DNA of 64,000 bases. It comes from an uncultured Clostridia bacterium (GTDB lineage: Bacteria > Bacillota > Clostridia > Christensenellales > CAG-138). The first letter of the stretch is position 1. Each line of letters opens with the position of its first letter. The notes beneath the pieces are model-generated. The model was not told the origin of the DNA, made no database searches, and was given only the letters and a program-made list of their open reading frames with translations. The translations under genes were made by a program, and so were the position numbers. Below are positions 61,362 through 64,000 of the stretch, in pieces. The stretch covers positions 62,001 to 126,000 of the forward strand of contig CALVWJ010000004.1 of the NCBI GenBank assembly GCA_944366945.1. The letters are read 5' to 3'.

Positions 61362-61984
61362 ACGAGTTTCTCCGTCAAAGCGAGGATATCTGCGCGCACA
61401 GCCTCCGGCGTCCGATCGCCATCCACTGTTTTCAGCAACCCTTTCGCCTCATAGTAGGTGATCAGCGGCTGCGTTTGCCGTTCATAGACCGCTATTCGGT
61501 TACGCACGGTTTCCGGCTTGTCATCATCGCGGATAAACAACGGTGACCCACACTTTTCGCATGCATCTTTATCGTACATGGAAGCATGGTAACCCGTTCC
61601 GCATCCAGTGCACATCCGCCGCCCGCTAATGCGCTCTATCAAGCGTTCCGCTGGCACATCGATGTTGATGACCATATCGATTGGTGAGATCGCCGCGAGC
61701 GCATCTGCCTGCGCGATGGTGCGGGGGAACCCGTCAAAAAGGTATCCTTGACTACAATCGGCCTCCTGGATTCGGTTTTTGACCATACCGATGATCACTT
61801 CATCCGGAACCAGCTCACCCCTGTCAATATAGCCCTTTGCTGCCTTGCCAAGCGGCGTTTCCTCACGGATTTCCCTGCGCAACATTTCACCTGTGGAAAT
61901 ATGCGCAATACCATAATGCTCGCTTACCTTTTCCGCCTGGGTGCCTTTTCCGGCACCCGGCGGTCCTAAAAAAATCAGTTTCAT
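61358..61984 (-). CDS. adk: Adenylate kinase
   Basis: Interconverts ATP, AMP and ADP. The 208-residue long-form enzyme has the P-loop GPPGAGKGTQA, the AMP site DGFPRTIAQA and a LID domain with a structural zinc site of four cysteines (Cys125, Cys128, Cys142, Cys145), as in Gram-positive homologues. It lies 16 nt after secY and overlaps map by 4 bp. Confidence 0.97.
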   Translation of the reverse strand: MKLIFLGPPGAGKGTQAEKVSEHYGIAHISTGEMLRREIREETPLGKAAKGYIDRGELVPDEVIIGMVKNRIQEADCSQGYLFDGFPRTIAQADALAAISPIDMVINIDVPAERLIERISGRRMCTGCGTGYHASMYDKDACEKCGSPLFIRDDDKPETVRNRIAVYERQTQPLITYYEAKGLLKTVDGDRTPEAVRADILALTEKLV

Positions 61985-62000
61985 GCGGCATATCCCCTCA

Positions 62001-63353
62001 TCATCCGAGGAAGCCCTTGTAATGGCGCATGAGCATCATGGATTCAAGCTGCGTACTGGTTTCGAGCGCAACGCTGACCATGATGAGCAGGCTGGTCGGG
62101 CCAAACGCAGTGGAAAGGCCAAAGGAGCCGAGCACCACCGTCGGGACGATCGCGATGATCATGAGGAAGAACGCGCCAAACAGCGTCAAGCGGTTGCTGA
62201 TTCGGCCAAGGTATTCGCTCGTGGGACGCCCAGGGCGAATGCCCGGGATAAAGCCGCCATTCTGCTGAAGATTCTTGCTGATCTCGATCGGATTAAAGGA
62301 GATCGAGGTGTAGAAATACGCGAACCCTACAATGAATAGCGCGTAAACGATGTAGTAAATCACCGTTCCGGACGCAAGGTACTGCATATAGAATTTCGTA
62401 AACCAGCCTACGCTTTCGATGCTGATTGTCGCATCTTGCGCATATGCTTGCATCGTCGAAATTCCGGCAGCATCGACGATCTGCAGGATCATGATCGGAA
62501 CCTGGATGATCGTCATGGCGAAAATAAGCGGCATTACGCCATTGGCATTTGCCTTAAGCGGGATGTTGGTGCTTTGCCCACCATACATCTTCCTGCCTAC
62601 AACACGCTTTGCATATTGCACCGGAATGCGGCGCTCTGCGCGATCCACAAGCGTAACACCCGTGACCAGCACAAGTACCACCACGAGGAGCACCGGCAAC
62701 AGCCACCACTGATAGGCGTTGCCCGTAGCGACGTTCGGGCTAATGACACCGCCAACATACTGGATGACGGTTTGCGGCACACTGGAGCAGATCGATGCGA
62801 AAATGAGCAGGGAAACGCCGTTGCCAATGCCCTTTTCCGTGATGCGTTCGCCCAGCCAAACCAGGAAGGCGGTACCTGCGGTGCAGATAATGCCGATCGT
62901 CGCATAGGTAAAGAACGTGGGGTTCGTGAGCAACGTTTGGCCATCTACGTTCACGCTCTGCAGGCTCGCCACGATGCCGATGCTCTGCACCAGCGCGAGG
63001 CCGATGCCCAGATAGCGCGTGATCCGTTCGATCTTCTGCCTGCCATCCTCTTCCTTGGAAAGCCGTTCCAAAGAGGGGATTGCAATCGTGAGCAGCTGCA
63101 CGATGATTGAGCCCGTAATATAGGGCGAAATACCCATCGCAAAAATGCTGAACTGGCTCAGCGCGCTGCCCGAAAGCATGCTGAGGAATCCAAGCGCGTC
63201 ATACTGTGCGATCAAGGATTCCATCACGCCGCTGTTTACGCCAGGCACGGGGATGAAGGAACCGAACCGGTAGATCACGATCAGAAGGAGCGTGAAAAGC
63301 ATCTTGGTCCGGATGTCCTTAATCTTCCATGCGTTGACAAGCGTCTTAAACAT
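62001..63353 (-). CDS. secY: Protein translocase subunit SecY
   Basis: The pore-forming subunit of the Sec translocon. The 450-residue protein has ten membrane helices; hallmark segments are YRFGSFIPVPGVN (helix 1), MGISPYITGSIIVQLL (helix 2), GERITEKGIGNG, and the SecA-binding loops RAERRIPVQYAKRVVG and GFIPGIRPGRPTSEYL. It starts where rplO ends (one-base overlap), as usual in the spc operon. Confidence 0.98.
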   Translation of the reverse strand: MFKTLVNAWKIKDIRTKMLFTLLLIVIYRFGSFIPVPGVNSGVMESLIAQYDALGFLSMLSGSALSQFSIFAMGISPYITGSIIVQLLTIAIPSLERLSKEEDGRQKIERITRYLGIGLALVQSIGIVASLQSVNVDGQTLLTNPTFFTYATIGIICTAGTAFLVWLGERITEKGIGNGVSLLIFASICSSVPQTVIQYVGGVISPNVATGNAYQWWLLPVLLVVVLVLVTGVTLVDRAERRIPVQYAKRVVGRKMYGGQSTNIPLKANANGVMPLIFAMTIIQVPIMILQIVDAAGISTMQAYAQDATISIESVGWFTKFYMQYLASGTVIYYIVYALFIVGFAYFYTSISFNPIEISKNLQQNGGFIPGIRPGRPTSEYLGRISNRLTLFGAFFLMIIAIVPTVVLGSFGLSTAFGPTSLLIMVSVALETSTQLESMMLMRHYKGFLG

Positions 63354-63793
63354 CAGACCACCTCAGCAGTTCCGCCCGCGGCCTCGATGGCTTTTTGGGC
63401 TGTCTCCGAAAACTTCGCAGCCTTCACATCCAAACGCTTGGTGAGCTCGCCGCGGCCCAAAACCTTGAGGCCGTCCTTCTCGATTTTGCTGATGATGCCC
63501 ATTTCCTTGAGCAGCTCAGCCGTAACTGTCGTGCCATCTTCGAGGCGGTTGAGCGCCTCAACGTTCACGACAGTGTATTCCTTTGCAAAAATGCTGGTAA
63601 AGCCACGCTTGGGCAAACGGCGCGCAAGGGGCATCTGGCCGCCTTCAAAGCCGTTCTTCTTGCTGCCGCTGCGGGCCTTCTGGCCCTTATGGCCTTTTGC
63701 AGAGGTTTTGCCCAAACCGGAGCCGGTACCGCGGCCAACGCGCTTTCTTGCCTGCGTTGCGCCTTCTGCGGGCTTTAACTCATGTAATTTCAT
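63353..63793 (-). CDS. rplO: 50S ribosomal protein L15
   Basis: L15 is a late-assembly 23S rRNA-binding protein. The 146-residue product starts [20 protein letters not shown] and has the Gly/Arg/Lys-rich stretch [20 protein letters not shown] and [11 protein letters not shown]. It follows rpmD by 14 nt and overlaps secY by one base. A GGAGGTACAGC site precedes the ATG. Confidence 0.98.
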   Translation of the reverse strand: MKLHELKPAEGATQARKRVGRGTGSGLGKTSAKGHKGQKARSGSKKNGFEGGQMPLARRLPKRGFTSIFAKEYTVVNVEALNRLEDGTTVTAELLKEMGIISKIEKDGLKVLGRGELTKRLDVKAAKFSETAQKAIEAAGGTAEVV

Positions 63794-63807
63794 GCTGTAC
63801 CTCCGAA

Positions 63808-63987
63808 TTAGACTTCTTCGACCCGAACCAGGTGCTTTACCTTAAAGATCATCCCGCGGATGGCAGCGTTGTCCGGCTGCACCACGGTGCTGTTGGTCTT
63901 CTTCAAGCCCAACGCCTTTACGGTCGCCTGCTGATCCTTTAGGGCGCCGATGGTGCTCTTTACGAGCGTTATCTTTAAATTAGCCAT
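63808..63987 (-). CDS. rpmD: 50S ribosomal protein L30
   Basis: A 59-residue L30: [20 protein letters not shown], then [15 protein letters not shown] and the C-terminal [16 protein letters not shown]. The start has CAGGAGGGAAG upstream. The order rpmD-rplO-secY implies that rpsE and the rest of the spc operon lie just beyond the window edge. Confidence 0.97.
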   Translation of the reverse strand: MANLKITLVKSTIGALKDQQATVKALGLKKTNSTVVQPDNAAIRGMIFKVKHLVRVEEV

Positions 63988-64000
63988 TGCTTCCCTCCTG

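Overview
The window is a chromosomal segment of a low-to-mid G+C, endospore-type Clostridia. Supporting signs are a nine-subunit V-type ATPase operon, a Spo0A-family regulator, a SPOCS/LysM spore-coat-type protein, AGGAGG ribosome binding sites almost everywhere, and the Firmicutes order rpmD-rplO-secY-adk-map-(KOW)-infA-rpmJ-rpsM-rpsK-rpsD-rpoA-rplQ. I see no phage, IS, CRISPR array, tRNA or rRNA. A gut Clostridia is my inference; I cannot place the genus.

Layout. 0-1.4 kb: a nucleotidyltransferase and a small membrane protein facing a shared terminator. 1.5-10.2 kb (minus): ntpF-I-K-E-C-G-A-B-D, with a good promoter and leader hairpin at its head; the K subunit keeps the Na+ ligands. 10.3-17.0 kb (minus): a translation cluster, DUF1385-prmC-capA-like-prfA-tsaC-rpiB-upp. 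17.1-31 kb: scattered metabolic and envelope genes (M23 and M28 peptidases, PLP aminotransferase, D-threonine-aldolase-like enzyme, MATE pump, BioY, carbamate kinase, DUF1015, acyltransferase, alkyltransferase-like protein), separated by unusually long gene-free stretches. 31-34 kb (minus): SPOCS/LysM gene and spo0A, with a compact cluster of DnaA boxes between them. 34-38.7 kb (plus): a MarR repressor with its palindromic operator, a heterodimeric ABC exporter and a GNAT acetyltransferase. 39.2-40.5 kb: two minus-strand genes divergent from the 40.6-47.1 kb plus-strand pstSCAB-phoU-phoP-phoR regulon. 47.5-52 kb (minus): an M56/BlaI-like sensor pair and two zinc-ribbon proteins. 52-56.2 kb (plus): an NlpC/P60 hydrolase, an 8-oxoguanine-deaminase-like amidohydrolase and a DUF11 protein. 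56.6-64 kb (minus): the distal spc operon, then a separately promoted alpha operon behind a structured leader.

Most noteworthy: (1) the Spo0A receiver has Glu at the phosphoacceptor position 56 and Gly at position 11, so it probably cannot be phosphorylated normally; (2) three adjacent DnaA boxes plus a fourth lie next to spo0A in a place that gene orientation argues is not oriC; (3) a terminator, promoter and roughly 190-nt structured leader precede rpsM and look like an autogenous ribosomal-protein regulatory element; (4) PstS has its two lobes in circularly permuted order; (5) an MGMT-like protein carries PYWR in place of PCHR; (6) a zinc-ribbon membrane protein appears to have lost one base in its first codons; (7) an M56 sensor has a large extracytoplasmic region that is not a penicillin-binding domain.

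Start codons were moved from the longest open frame wherever a Shine-Dalgarno sequence decided the matter (for example GTG starts for tsaC, prmC and arcC). All homology statements come from recognising motifs by eye; no database search was run.
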